DNA of 64,000 nt from Micromonospora sp. NBRC 110009 (GCF_030518795.1 NZ_CP130427.1:3286001-3350000), one strand, 5' to 3'; positions 16,181 to 25,108 are shown, numbered from the stretch's first letter. Made by a program: numbers and translations. Notes: generated by a model from the letters alone, not told the origin.

Positions 16181-19100
16181 CGACCCAGCCGACGCTGTTC
16201 AGCGCCACCGCCACCCCGACGCCGCGGACCGCCGACGCCGGACCGCGCTACACGCCCGTCGAGCTGGCGAAGCTGCTCCGGCTGCCGGCGCCCACCCGGG
16301 AGCAGGCGGCGATCATCGCGACCCCCGTCGAGCCGCTGCTGGTGGTCGCGGGCGCCGGCTCCGGCAAGACCGAGACGATGGCCGCCCGGGTGGTCTGGCT
16401 GGTCGCCAACTCCTACGTCCGACCCGAGCAGGTGCTCGGCCTCACCTTCACCCGCAAGGCCGCCGGTGAGCTGGCGCACCGGGTGCGTACCCGGCTCGAC
16501 CAGCTCATCCGCCGGCTCGGCCGGCAGGGCCGGGACCCGCACGACGACCCCTTCGCCGGCGAGCCGACCGTCTCCACCTACCACTCGTACGCCGGGCGGA
16601 TCGTCACCGAGCACGGCCTGCGGGCCGGGTACGAGCCGACCACCCGGCTGCTCACCGAGGCGTCCCGCTGGCAGCTCGTCGACCTGCTGGTGCGCAACTA
16701 CGACGGCGACATGTCCGCGGTGGACCGGATGCCGAGCACCATCACCGACGCGGTGCTCGCCCTGGCCGGGGAGCTGGACGAGCACCTGGTCGACCCGGAC
16801 CAGCTGGCCGCCTGGACCGGGCGGTTCTTCGCCGACGTGCAGTCCCGCCCCGGCCGGGTCTACGCCGACGTGCGGAAGGCGTTGCAGCTCCAGCAGATCC
16901 GGCTGAAGCTGCTCCCGCTGGTCCGGGCGTACGGGCGGCGCAAGGACGACTTCGAGGCGATGGACTACGCCGACCAGCTCGCCCGGGCGGCCCGGGTGGC
17001 CCGGGACCACCCCGGCGTCGGGGTGATCGAGCGGGACCGGTTCCGGGTGGTGCTGCTCGACGAGTACCAGGACACCAGCCACGCCCAGGTGGTGCTGCTC
17101 AACGCGCTCTTCGGCGGCGGCCACCCGGTGACCGCCGTCGGCGACCCCTGCCAGTCCATCTACGGCTGGCGGGGCGCCAGCGCCGGCACCCTGGACCGGT
17201 TCCCCGCCGAGTTCGCCCGCGCCGACGGCACCCCGGCCCGGGTGCTCAGCCTCACCACCAGCTGGCGCAACCGTCCGGAGATCCTCGGCGTCGCCAACGC
17301 GCTCTCCGTGCCGCTGCGGGCGGCCGGCGCGCGGGTGCCGGAGCTGCACGCCGCGCTCAGCGTCCGGGAGCCGATCCCGCACCGCAGCCCCCGCGGTCAG
17401 GCCGCCGGCACCGTGCACTGCGCGCTGCTGGAGACGTACGCCGACGAGGCCGAGTGGATCGCGGACAGCGTGCTGGCCGCCTGGCGGGGCGCGGCCGGCA
17501 TGCCCGGTGCGCTGCCCGAGCACATCCCGGTGCCGCGGCGCCCCACCACCGCCGTGCTGGTCCGGCTGCGCAGCCAGATCCCCGCGATCGAGTCCGCGCT
17601 GCGCGCCCGGGGCCTGCCGGTCGAGGTGGTCGGGCTCGGTGGCCTGCTGGACACCCCCGAGGTGCGGGACGTGGTCTGCACGCTGCGGGTGCTCGCCGAC
17701 CCCACGGACGGGGCCGCCCTGCTGCGGCTGCTCACCGGGGCGCGCTGGCGGATCGGTCCGCGCGACCTGGTCGCCCTGCACCGGCGGGCGAAGGCCATCG
17801 CGAGGGCCCGCCGGGAGCTGGCCGGCGGGGACGGCCCGGAGATCACCGTGGACGGGCTGGACGAGGCGACGCTGGTCGAGGCGCTGGCCGACCTGGGGCC
17901 GGCGCAGGCGTACTCGGCGGAGGGGTACGCGCGGCTGCGCGCGTACGGGATGGAGCTGGCGCTGCTCCGCTACCGGCTGGACCAGTCCCTACCGGAGCTG
18001 ATCGCGGACATCGAGCGGACCATCGGCCTGGACGTGGAGGTGGCGGTTCGGGCCGGCCGGGACGGCACCGGCGACGCCGGCCTGGCCCGCGGCCACCTCG
18101 ACGCGCTCGGCGACGTGGCGGCCCGGTTCAGCGGCGAGACCCCCGGCGCCACGCTCGCCGGATTCCTCGCCTACCTGGCCGCCGCCGAGGACGAGGAGCG
18201 TGGGCTCACCCCCGGCGAGGTCGAGGTGGTGGAAGGCGCGGTGCAGATTCTCACCGCGCACGCCGCCAAGGGGCTGGAGTGGGACGTGGTGGCGGTCGCC
18301 GGGCTCACCCGGGGCGTCTGGCCGGGGCCGGTCCGCAACTCCGACCACTGGCTCGGCGGGCTGGGCGTGCTGCCGTTCCCGCTGCGCGGTGACGCCGACG
18401 GGCTGCCCGAGCTGGGCCTTCACGGGGCGGAGGACCAGCGCGGGGTGGCCCGGGCGCTGGAGGACTTCACGGACGCCTGGCGGGCCCACGACGAGCGGGA
18501 GGAGCGCCGGCTCGCGTACGTGGCGGTGACCCGACCCCGGCGGCTGCTGCTCTGCTCCGGCTACTGGTGGGGGGAGGGGACGAAGAAGTTCCGCGGCCCC
18601 TCGGTCTTCCTCCGCGAGGTGCACGACGCCTGCCTGGACGGCGCGGCCGGGCACCTGGTCGACGAGTGGGCCCCGGAGCCGGCCGGCGACGCGGTGAACC
18701 CGACCACGGAGGTGGTGCTCCGGGCGGAGTGGCCGGCCGACCCGCTCGGCGCCCGCCGGCCGGCGCTGGCCGAGGCCGCCGCGCTGGTCCGCCGCCACCT
18801 GGCCGACCCCGGGGCGGCCCGGCACGAGGACGCGGTGGCCGCCGCCGGGCCCGACGACGACCCCGAGGTGGCCCGCTGGCGGCGGGAGGCCGACCTGCTT
18901 CTCGCCGAACGCGCCGAACTGCTGCGCGGGGCCGAGGCGGTCGAGGTCGAGCTGCCCCACCACCTGTCGGTGACCCAACTGGTGGCGCTGCGCCGCGACC
19001 CGGCGGCCCTGGCCCGGGCGCTGCGCCGCCCGATGCCCACCGAGCCCAACCCGTACGCCCGGCGCGGCACCGCCTTCCACACCTGGCTGGAGCAGCGCTT

Positions 19101-19578
19101 CGGCGCCGACCGGCTGCTCGATGTGGACGAGCTGCCCGGCGCGGCGGACGACGACGCCGCCCCGGACGAGGCGCTCACCGAGCTGCAGGAGCGCTTCCTG
19201 GCCAGCGAATGGGCCGACCGGGTGCCGGTGGAGGTGGAGGTGCCGTTCGCCACAGTGATCGCCGGGGTGGTGGTGCGCGGCCGGATGGACGCCGTCTTCG
19301 CCCGCCCCGGCGGCCGGTACGACGTGGTCGACTGGAAGACGGGCCGCCAGCCCACCGGGCGGGAGGCCGAGGCGGCGACCGTGCAGCTCGCCGTCTACCG
19401 GCTGGCCTGGGCCGAACTGGCCGGCGTGCCGGTCGAGCGGGTGGGCGCCGCCTTCCACTACGTGCGGGACGGGGTCACCGTGCGGCCGGCGGACCTGCTC
19501 GACGCCGACGGGCTGACCGCGTTGATCGCCGGCGTGCCGGAATTTTCGGCGGACGCCCCGGCGTTGCTCAGTTCGTGA
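16177..19578 (+). CDS. adnB: AdnB-like helicase-nuclease subunit
   Basis: 1133 residues. UvrD/RecB-type motor: Q-like motif PTREQAAIIA, Walker A VVAGAGSGKTE (about 57-67), LTFTRKAAGEL, Walker B LLDEYQDTSHAQ (about 292-303), GDPCQSIYGWRGA, LTTSWRN, TAHAAKGLEWDVV and VAVTRPRR. All motor motifs look intact. The C-terminal nuclease has YDVVDWKTGRQPTGRE and RRGTAFHTWLEQ and no cysteine cluster. With adnA it would form the heterodimeric dual nuclease-helicase known from mycobacteria, where this subunit is the lead motor. The ATG overlaps the adnA stop in ATGA. Confidence 0.85.
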   Translation: MTTQPTLFSATATPTPRTADAGPRYTPVELAKLLRLPAPTREQAAIIATPVEPLLVVAGAGSGKTETMAARVVWLVANSYVRPEQVLGLTFTRKAAGELAHRVRTRLDQLIRRLGRQGRDPHDDPFAGEPTVSTYHSYAGRIVTEHGLRAGYEPTTRLLTEASRWQLVDLLVRNYDGDMSAVDRMPSTITDAVLALAGELDEHLVDPDQLAAWTGRFFADVQSRPGRVYADVRKALQLQQIRLKLLPLVRAYGRRKDDFEAMDYADQLARAARVARDHPGVGVIERDRFRVVLLDEYQDTSHAQVVLLNALFGGGHPVTAVGDPCQSIYGWRGASAGTLDRFPAEFARADGTPARVLSLTTSWRNRPEILGVANALSVPLRAAGARVPELHAALSVREPIPHRSPRGQAAGTVHCALLETYADEAEWIADSVLAAWRGAAGMPGALPEHIPVPRRPTTAVLVRLRSQIPAIESALRARGLPVEVVGLGGLLDTPEVRDVVCTLRVLADPTDGAALLRLLTGARWRIGPRDLVALHRRAKAIARARRELAGGDGPEITVDGLDEATLVEALADLGPAQAYSAEGYARLRAYGMELALLRYRLDQSLPELIADIERTIGLDVEVAVRAGRDGTGDAGLARGHLDALGDVAARFSGETPGATLAGFLAYLAAAEDEERGLTPGEVEVVEGAVQILTAHAAKGLEWDVVAVAGLTRGVWPGPVRNSDHWLGGLGVLPFPLRGDADGLPELGLHGAEDQRGVARALEDFTDAWRAHDEREERRLAYVAVTRPRRLLLCSGYWWGEGTKKFRGPSVFLREVHDACLDGAAGHLVDEWAPEPAGDAVNPTTEVVLRAEWPADPLGARRPALAEAAALVRRHLADPGAARHEDAVAAAGPDDDPEVARWRREADLLLAERAELLRGAEAVEVELPHHLSVTQLVALRRDPAALARALRRPMPTEPNPYARRGTAFHTWLEQRFGADRLLDVDELPGAADDDAAPDEALTELQERFLASEWADRVPVEVEVPFATVIAGVVVRGRMDAVFARPGGRYDVVDWKTGRQPTGREAEAATVQLAVYRLAWAELAGVPVERVGAAFHYVRDGVTVRPADLLDADGLTALIAGVPEFSADAPALLSS

Positions 19579-19619
19579 TAGGTTAGGCGCGTTGCAGTTT
19601 TGGTTTCCAGAGACTCTGT

Positions 19620-19754
19620 GTGCGCCTGGCGGATTGTGGCCCCAGGCGCACTTTGTTGTGTCCGGAGTTCTCCGGGCGGGGCGACCAGCAGCGACAGGTG
19701 TGGCGCGCAGTCCAGCGCGACGCACTCCTCCGGCCCCACAACAGGTGTGGGGCC
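19620..19754 (+). promoter_or_regulatory. structured 5 leader of the cold-shock gene
   Basis: Three perfect hairpins lie ahead of the csp start: GTGCGCCTG (19620-19628) with CAGGCGCAC (19643-19651); CCGGAG-TT-CTCCGG just after; and GGCCCCACA (19732-19740) with TGTGGGGCC (19746-19754). The first is followed by TTTGTTGTG and could also end adnB transcription. A -10-like TAGGTT overlaps the adnB stop region. Confidence 0.5.
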
Positions 19755-19781
19755 GACCGTTCCGTCAAGGAGACGAAACAA

Positions 19782-19985
19782 ATGGCTATTGGCACCGTCA
19801 AGTGGTTCAACGCTGACAAGGGCTTCGGCTTCATCACCCCGGACGGCGGCGGCGCCGACGTCTTCGCCCACTTCTCGGCGATCCAGACCTCCGGCTACCG
19901 GAGCCTGGACGAGAACCAGCGGGTCGAGTTCGAGGTGACCCAGGGCCAGAAGGGCCCGCAGGCGGAGAACATCCGCCCGCTCTGA
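19782..19985 (+). CDS. CspA-family cold-shock protein
   Basis: 67 residues, a single OB-fold cold-shock domain that binds single-stranded RNA/DNA. RNP1 KGFGFIT and RNP2 VFAHFS are present, with [16 protein letters not shown] at the start. The ATG at 19782 has AAGGAG at a good distance, so the longer open frame upstream is leader RNA. The leader is about 160-200 bases and highly structured, as in other cold-inducible csp genes. The DEAD-box helicase gene follows on the same strand after a hairpin terminator. Confidence 0.95.
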   Translation: MAIGTVKWFNADKGFGFITPDGGGADVFAHFSAIQTSGYRSLDENQRVEFEVTQGQKGPQAENIRPL

Positions 19986-20039
19986 TCTTCGGATCACCCG
20001 GCACCATCCACCGCGCCCTCAGGGCACGGTGAGGGTTCG

Positions 20040-20091
20040 GTCCGCCGCGCCGCCCCCCGCTCCGGCGGGCGGGCGGCGCGCTGCGGCGGAC
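20040..20091 (+). terminator. hairpin after the cold-shock gene
   Basis: GTCCGCC-GCGCCGCCC (20040-20055) pairs with GGGCGGCGC (20071-20079) and, after a five-base bulge, GGCGGAC (20085-20091). There is no U tract. It may terminate csp or partly insulate the helicase gene. Confidence 0.6.
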
Positions 20092-20169
20092 CGGCCCCTA
20101 CCCCTTCGGTTCGTGCTTGTGAGTCCCGGTGGACGAGTCCCCGGTTGACAGCGCCGCTTCCGGCGCCTC

Positions 20170-20192
20170 CCTCGACACGTGCCGCGTCGAGG
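20170..20192 (+). promoter_or_regulatory. hairpin overlapping the ribosome site of the DEAD-box gene
   Basis: CCTCGAC (20170-20176) pairs with GTCGAGG (20186-20192). The right arm includes the first four bases of the ribosome-binding stretch GAGGAAGG ahead of ATG 20205, so the stem could limit translation initiation. It may unwind with the helicase or respond to temperature. Confidence 0.4.
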
Positions 20193-20204
20193 AAGGCATT
20201 CCGC

Positions 20205-21593
20205 ATGACCATGACCGTTCCCACGTTCGCCGCGACGGGCCTGGCTTCCGAGCTGCTCGCCGAGCTGTCGGCGCAGGGCATCACCGAGCCGTTCCCGATC
20301 CAGGCGGCCACCCTGCCGGACTCGCTGGCCGGTCGCGACGTGCTCGGCCGGGGACGCACCGGCTCCGGCAAGACCCTCGCCTTCGGGCTGCCGCTGCTGT
20401 CCCGTACCGCCGGCCGTAGGGCTCGCCCGGGCCGCCCGCTGGCCCTGGTGCTGGTGCCGACCCGTGAGCTGGCCCAGCAGGTGACCACCGCGCTCGCCCC
20501 GTACGCCCGCGCGGTCGGGCTGCGTTGCGCGACCGTCGTGGGCGGTCTGTCGCTGCAACGGCAGGCGGACGCCCTGCGCGCCGGCGCCGAGGTCGTCATC
20601 GCCACCCCCGGCCGGCTGCACGACCTGATCAACCGCGGTGACGCCCGGCTCGGCGAGGTGGCGATCACCGTGCTCGACGAGGCCGACCAGATGGCCGACA
20701 TGGGCTTCCTGCCGCAGGTCACCAAGCTGCTGGAGCAGGTCGCGCCGGACGGCCAGCGGATGCTCTTCTCCGCCACGTTGGACGGCGGCGTGGACAAGCT
20801 GGTCCGCCGCTTCCTGACCCGGCCGGTGTCGCACTCGGTCGATCCCGGCACCGCCACGGTGACCGCGATGACCCACCACGTGCTGCACGTCGACGCGGTC
20901 GACAAGCCCGCCGCGCTGACGCAGATCGCCGCTCGTGAGGGTCGCACCATCCTCTTCATGGGGACCAAGCACCGCGCCGACCGGCTCGCCCGCCAACTGC
21001 TCGCCAAGGGCGTACGCGCCGCCGCGCTGCACGGCGGTAAGTCGCAGCCGCAGCGCACCCGGATCCTGGAACAGTTCCGTACCGGCCAGGTGACCGCGCT
21101 GGTGGCCACCGATGTGGCGGCCCGCGGCATCCACGTCGACGGGCTGGACATGGTGGTCAACGTGGACCCGCCGACCGAGGCGAAGGACTACCTGCACCGG
21201 GGCGGGCGTACCGCCCGGGCCGGGGAGTCCGGCACCGTGGTCACGCTGGTCCTGCCGGAGCAGCGCCGGGACGTCTCCCGGCTGATGAGCGTGGCCGGGA
21301 TCAGCCCGCGGACCACCCAGGTCCGTCCGGGCGACGCGGAGCTGACCCGGGTCACCGGGGCGCGGGAGCCCTCCGGCGTGCCGGTGACGATCGTCGCCGC
21401 CCCGTCGGCGCCCGCCGCGCGGGCCGGGGCACCCCGGGGGCGCCGGGCGGCCGGCAACGGCGGTCGCGTCGCTGCCGACTCCGGCCGCGCCGCAGGTGGC
21501 CGCCAGTCCGGCGGGGAGACCGACGCCGCTCCGCGTCCGGCGCATCGCGCGTCCGGCCGACGCCGTCGCCCCCAGCGTCCCCGTACCGCCTGA
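20205..21593 (+). CDS. DEAD-box ATP-dependent RNA helicase
   Basis: 462 residues. All motifs are visible: Q-motif GITEPFPIQAATLPD, motif I GRTGSGKT, Ia PTRELAQQ, GG, Ib TPGRLHD, II LDEADQMADMGF, III FSATL, IV ILFMGTK, V ATDVAARGIHVDG and VI HRGGRTARAG. A basic Arg/Gly-rich C-terminal tail of about 80 residues would bind RNA. It probably remodels RNA during cold stress or ribosome assembly, given the neighbouring csp gene. ATG 20205 is chosen for its GAGGAAGG site. A strong hairpin terminator follows. Confidence 0.92.
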   Translation: MTMTVPTFAATGLASELLAELSAQGITEPFPIQAATLPDSLAGRDVLGRGRTGSGKTLAFGLPLLSRTAGRRARPGRPLALVLVPTRELAQQVTTALAPYARAVGLRCATVVGGLSLQRQADALRAGAEVVIATPGRLHDLINRGDARLGEVAITVLDEADQMADMGFLPQVTKLLEQVAPDGQRMLFSATLDGGVDKLVRRFLTRPVSHSVDPGTATVTAMTHHVLHVDAVDKPAALTQIAAREGRTILFMGTKHRADRLARQLLAKGVRAAALHGGKSQPQRTRILEQFRTGQVTALVATDVAARGIHVDGLDMVVNVDPPTEAKDYLHRGGRTARAGESGTVVTLVLPEQRRDVSRLMSVAGISPRTTQVRPGDAELTRVTGAREPSGVPVTIVAAPSAPAARAGAPRGRRAAGNGGRVAADSGRAAGGRQSGGETDAAPRPAHRASGRRRRPQRPRTA

Positions 21594-21610
21594 CCTCGCC
21601 TCCGTCGCCT

Positions 21611-21648
21611 CCGCCGCTGCTCCCCGTCAAGTCGGGGATCAGCGGCGG
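21611..21648 (+). terminator. terminator after DEAD-box gene
   Basis: CCGCCGCTGCTCCCCG (21611-21626) pairs with CGGGGATCAGCGGCGG (21633-21648) with one mismatch and a six-base loop. It lies between convergent genes. Confidence 0.75.
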
Positions 21649-21741
21649 TCGCGTCTGATGGGCGACTGTCCCGGGTCTCGTTCCCGCCGATGCTGGGCTT
21701 TCGAGCCTCGTCGCATCCGGGGCCCGATCCCGCGGGTCCGG

Positions 21742-22182
21742 TCAGGGTGCGGCGGCCCGGTCCGCCAGCAGGTCCGCGAGGGTGGTCCGGTCGACCACCA
21801 GGGCGATCGCGCCGTCGACCGCCAGCCAGACGTCCCGCAGCCCGGTTGCCACCCCGCGGTAGCCGGTGCGATCCGCGGGCAGGCCCCGGACGCTGGTCAG
21901 CGCCCCGCCGACCGCGCGCAGGACATCCCCGACGGTGATCTCCCCGGCGGGGCGGGTGAGGGCGTACCCGCCCTCGGTGCCGCGGTGGCTGTGCAGCAGC
22001 CCGGCCCGGCGCAGGTCGAGCAGGATGCCCTGGAGGAAGCTGAGCGGGATGTCCTGGCTCTCGGCGAGGTTCCCGGCCTTGACCAGCTCGCCGCCGGGTC
22101 CACCGGTGCCGGTGGACCCGGCCGCGTCGGCGACGGCGAGCATGGCCCGGAGCGCGTAGTCGGCGCGGGCGGAGACGTACAC
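21742..22182 (-). CDS. Rrf2-family transcription regulator without cysteines
   Basis: 146 residues. The Rrf2 winged-helix signature is clear: MYVSARADYALRAMLAVAD, SQDIPLSFLQGILLDLRRAGLL and HRGTEGGYALTRPAGEI. The protein contains no cysteine at all, so it cannot ligate an Fe-S cluster through the usual three Cys and is closer in type to CymR-like regulators of sulfur metabolism. It is the last gene of the ABC transporter operon (four bases after the permease). The inverted repeat at 24913-24933 upstream of the operon is its likely operator. Confidence 0.88.
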   Translation of the reverse strand: MYVSARADYALRAMLAVADAAGSTGTGGPGGELVKAGNLAESQDIPLSFLQGILLDLRRAGLLHSHRGTEGGYALTRPAGEITVGDVLRAVGGALTSVRGLPADRTGYRGVATGLRDVWLAVDGAIALVVDRTTLADLLADRAAAP

Positions 22183-22186
22183 GGCG

Positions 22187-23071
22187 TCAGTTGCCGGCCT
22201 GGTCCAGCACGCCCCACCGCCGGCGGATCGCCTGGTCGACCGCGCCGAAGGCGGCGTCGACGAGCAGCCCGACCACCAGGATGACGATCATGGTGGAGAG
22301 CAGCCACGGCGCGTCGGACAGCTCCCGGGCGTAGGTCAGCTGCGCCCCGAGCGAGGTGGTCGAGATGCCCACCACGATCAGCTCGCCGGCCATCAGGCTG
22401 CGCCAGGAGAAGGCCCACCCCTGCTTGAGCCCGGCCACGATGGCCGGCAGGGCGGCGGGCGCGACCACGTACCGGTAGAGGTTCAGGCCGCGGGCGCCGA
22501 GGTTGCGGCCGGCCCGCACCAGCAGCGGTGGCACGTAGTCGACCCCGCTGATCACCCCGTTGGCGATGGACGGCGCCGCGCCGAGCACCACCACGAAGAA
22601 GATGGCCTTCTCGCTCAGCTCGAAGAGCAGGATGGCGAGCGGGAACCAGGCGATCGACGGCATGGTCTGCAACGCGGTGATCATCGAGCCGATGGCCGCG
22701 CGGAGCACCCGGAACCGGGCCACCGCGAGGCCGAGCAGCAGACCGACGCCGACCGAGAAGAGGTAACCGACGGCGGCCCGGCGCAGCGTGGTGACGAGGC
22801 CCTGCCAGAGCTGCGCGCTCTCGGCCTGCCGGATCAGCTCCTGGCCGACGGTGGCCGGCCCGGGCAGCGAGTACGACGGCCACACCTCGGCCCAGACGAC
22901 CACCTGCCAGGCCCCGATCGCGATGGCCAGGGCGGCCAGCTTCGGCCAGGTCGACGCCCAGGTCCGGGCGGCCCGGGTGGTGGTCTTCTGCCGGCCGGCG
23001 ATCTCCAGGGCGTCCAGCCCGGAGATCTCCGCGTCGGTGCGCGGGGACCCGGTGAGGGTGTCACTGGCCAT
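22187..23071 (-). CDS. ABC transporter permease, sulfonate/nitrate/taurine type
   Basis: 294 residues. A soluble N-terminus of about 45 residues is followed by about six membrane segments. The cytoplasmic EAA loop reads VAGLKQGWAFSWRSLMAGEL, matching the SsuC/TauC/NrtB family consensus. It forms the membrane channel with the ATPase gene just upstream (11-base overlap). The Rrf2 gene follows after four bases. The substrate is likely an organosulfur compound or a related small anion. Confidence 0.88.
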   Translation of the reverse strand: MASDTLTGSPRTDAEISGLDALEIAGRQKTTTRAARTWASTWPKLAALAIAIGAWQVVVWAEVWPSYSLPGPATVGQELIRQAESAQLWQGLVTTLRRAAVGYLFSVGVGLLLGLAVARFRVLRAAIGSMITALQTMPSIAWFPLAILLFELSEKAIFFVVVLGAAPSIANGVISGVDYVPPLLVRAGRNLGARGLNLYRYVVAPAALPAIVAGLKQGWAFSWRSLMAGELIVVGISTTSLGAQLTYARELSDAPWLLSTMIVILVVGLLVDAAFGAVDQAIRRRWGVLDQAGN

Positions 23072-23837
23072 GGCGGCCCACCTCCGTACGCAGCCGGTCG
23101 GTGACCTCGGCGGCGATGTTCGCCACCTCCGGGGAGTCGATCCGCCGGGGCCGGGGGACGTCGACCCGGGTGGACCAGATGATCCGTCCGGGTCGGCTGG
23201 AGAGCAGGATGATCCGGTCGGCGAGCCGGGCCGCCTCCCGGACGTTGTGGGTCACGAAGAGCACGGTCAGCTTCCGCTCGGACCAGATCCGCTCGAGCTC
23301 GTCGTGGAGGATGTCCCGGGTCATCGCGTCGAGCGCGCCGAACGGCTCGTCCATCAGCAGCACCGGGGTGTCCAGGGCGAGGGTGCGGGCCAGCGCGACC
23401 CGCTGCCGCATGCCGCCGGAGAGCTGGTGCGGGCGCTTGCGGCCGAAGTCGGCCAGGTGGACGGTGCGCAGCAGTTCGGCGACCCGGGCCTTCCGCTCGG
23501 CCCGGGGCAGCCGGCGCAGCTTCAGCGGCACCTCGACGTTGGCCTCGACGGTGAGCCAGGGGAAGAGCGCGGACTCCTGGAACATCAGGCCGGGGTTCGC
23601 GTCGTCCAGCTCGATCCGGCCGCCGCTGGGCCGGTCCAGGCCGGCGACCAGGTTGAGCAGCGTGCTCTTGCCGCATCCGGAGGCGCCGACCAGGCAGACG
23701 AACTCGCCGGGCTCGACGTCCAGCGACACCCCGTCCAGGGCCAGCACGGCGTTGCCGCCCTGGCCGTACACCTTGGTCACCTCGCGCAGCGCGACCGAGC
23801 CGGTCGCGCTGCGCGAGGTCGTCGTGGTCGACGTCAC
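23061..23837 (-). CDS. ABC transporter ATP-binding protein, sulfonate/nitrate/taurine type
   Basis: 258 residues. Walker A GASGCGKSTLLNLVAGLDRP, Q-loop MFQESALFPW, signature LSGGMRQRVALARTL, Walker B VLLMDEPFGALD, switch histidine VLFVTHNVREA. The pattern is that of the SsuB/TauB/NrtC group. The GTG start overlaps the stop of the binding-protein gene in GTGA (23834-23837). It energises uptake through the permease encoded next. Confidence 0.9.
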   Translation of the reverse strand: MTSTTTTSRSATGSVALREVTKVYGQGGNAVLALDGVSLDVEPGEFVCLVGASGCGKSTLLNLVAGLDRPSGGRIELDDANPGLMFQESALFPWLTVEANVEVPLKLRRLPRAERKARVAELLRTVHLADFGRKRPHQLSGGMRQRVALARTLALDTPVLLMDEPFGALDAMTRDILHDELERIWSERKLTVLFVTHNVREAARLADRIILLSSRPGRIIWSTRVDVPRPRRIDSPEVANIAAEVTDRLRTEVGRHGQ

Positions 23838-24895
23838 GGCTGGGTGACCTCGGGCTTGCCCTGCGCCTGGAGCACCTCGTTGAGGTACTTCAGGTCGTAC
23901 AGGCCGTTGAGGTCGACCGGCTCGGTGAGCCCGACGGCGACCGCGTGGTCCAGACCGGTTTTCAGCGACGAGGCGATCGGGTCGTTGGTGAACTCCAGGG
24001 TGGGCCAGGCCTGCTTGATCAGCTTCACGTCCAGCGGCTTGCCGGTGATCTTGCCGATGTGGTCCGAGATGGCCTGCTGTGCCTCGTCCGGCTTGGTGTT
24101 GACGAACTCGTTCGCCGCGACCTGCCCCTCGACCAGCTTCTTCACCACGTCCGGGTGGGCGGTGAGGAACTTGGTGCTGACCAGCAGGTTGGTGATCACG
24201 AACTTCTTGTCCGGCCAGAGGTCCCGCTCGTCGACCAGCACCTTGCCGCCGGCGTTGACCAGCCGGGAGACGAACGGCTCGGGGACCCAGGCGCCGTCGA
24301 TCGCGCCGCTGGTGAAGGTCTCCACGGTCTGCGCGTTCTCCTGCGGGACGACCTTCACGTCGCCGCCGCCCTCCTTGGTGGTCTGCAGGCCCTTCTCCTT
24401 GAGCCAGTAGCGCAGCGCGACGTCCTGGGTGTTGCCGAGCTGCGGCGTGGCGATCTTCCTGCCGCGCAACTGCTCCACCGAGGTGATCTCCGGCTTGACC
24501 ACCAGCGCGACGCCGCCGGAGGCGGCGCCGGAGACGACCCGGACCGCCTCGCCCTTGGACTTGGAGAAGGCGTTCACGGTCGGGTTCGGGCCGATGTACG
24601 TGGCGTCGAGCGCGCCGGAGAAGACCGCCTCGATGGCGGCCGGGCCGGCGTTGAAGGTCTTCGTCTCCAGCTTGACGTCGCTGCCGAGCTTCTCGGCGAA
24701 GATGCCCTTCTCCACGCCGACGACGGCCGGCGCGTGGGTGATGTTCGGGAAGTAGCCGAGGCGCAGGGTCACCGGACCGGAGCCGCCGGCGTCGGCGGCG
24801 TCGCCGCCGCAGGCCGCGGTGCCCAGGGTGGCCGCGCCGACCGCGACGAGGGTGGCGAGGGAGAGCAGCCGACGGACGGGAAGGCGTCTCATCAT
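23834..24895 (-). CDS. ABC transporter substrate-binding lipoprotein, sulfonate/taurine type
   Basis: 353 residues. A basic-hydrophobic signal peptide ends in the lipobox LGTAAC with Cys at residue 29. The mature part begins TLRLGYFPNITHAPAVVG, the usual start of SsuA/TauA/NrtA-like periplasmic-binding folds, with DATYIGPNPTVNAF and DGAWVPEPFVSRL as in the family. It is a membrane-anchored receptor outside the cell. It is the first gene of the operon; two adjacent ATGs (24895, 24892) are possible starts. The inverted repeat at 24913-24933 lies 17 bases upstream, where a repressor would block RNA polymerase. Confidence 0.88.
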   Translation of the reverse strand: MMRRLPVRRLLSLATLVAVGAATLGTAACGGDAADAGGSGPVTLRLGYFPNITHAPAVVGVEKGIFAEKLGSDVKLETKTFNAGPAAIEAVFSGALDATYIGPNPTVNAFSKSKGEAVRVVSGAASGGVALVVKPEITSVEQLRGRKIATPQLGNTQDVALRYWLKEKGLQTTKEGGGDVKVVPQENAQTVETFTSGAIDGAWVPEPFVSRLVNAGGKVLVDERDLWPDKKFVITNLLVSTKFLTAHPDVVKKLVEGQVAANEFVNTKPDEAQQAISDHIGKITGKPLDVKLIKQAWPTLEFTNDPIASSLKTGLDHAVAVGLTEPVDLNGLYDLKYLNEVLQAQGKPEVTQP

Positions 24896-24912
24896 GATTC
24901 CAATCCACAGTA

Positions 24913-24933
24913 TTCCTACTTAGTTAGTAGGAA
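24913..24933. promoter_or_regulatory. candidate Rrf2 operator
   Basis: TTCCTACT-TAGTT-AGTAGGAA, a perfect 8-bp inverted repeat with a 5-base centre. It is unusually A+T rich for this genome and lies just upstream of the ABC operon that encodes an Rrf2 regulator. An extended palindrome of this size is what Rrf2 dimers bind. Confidence 0.65.
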
Positions 24934-25108
24934 GAGTGGGGTAGTGGATGAGCGGCGTCAAGGCCCATCCACGATCCGGGACGGCCGACCTCGGTATTCT
25001 CGGCAATTCCCACCTGTCCGGTGGAGTAAGCTGACCCACTCGGGCCACCCTGCGAGCGGCCGGCCGGGGTGCCGGGCCACACCGCCGGTGCGCGCGGGGC
25101 CGGCGCGT

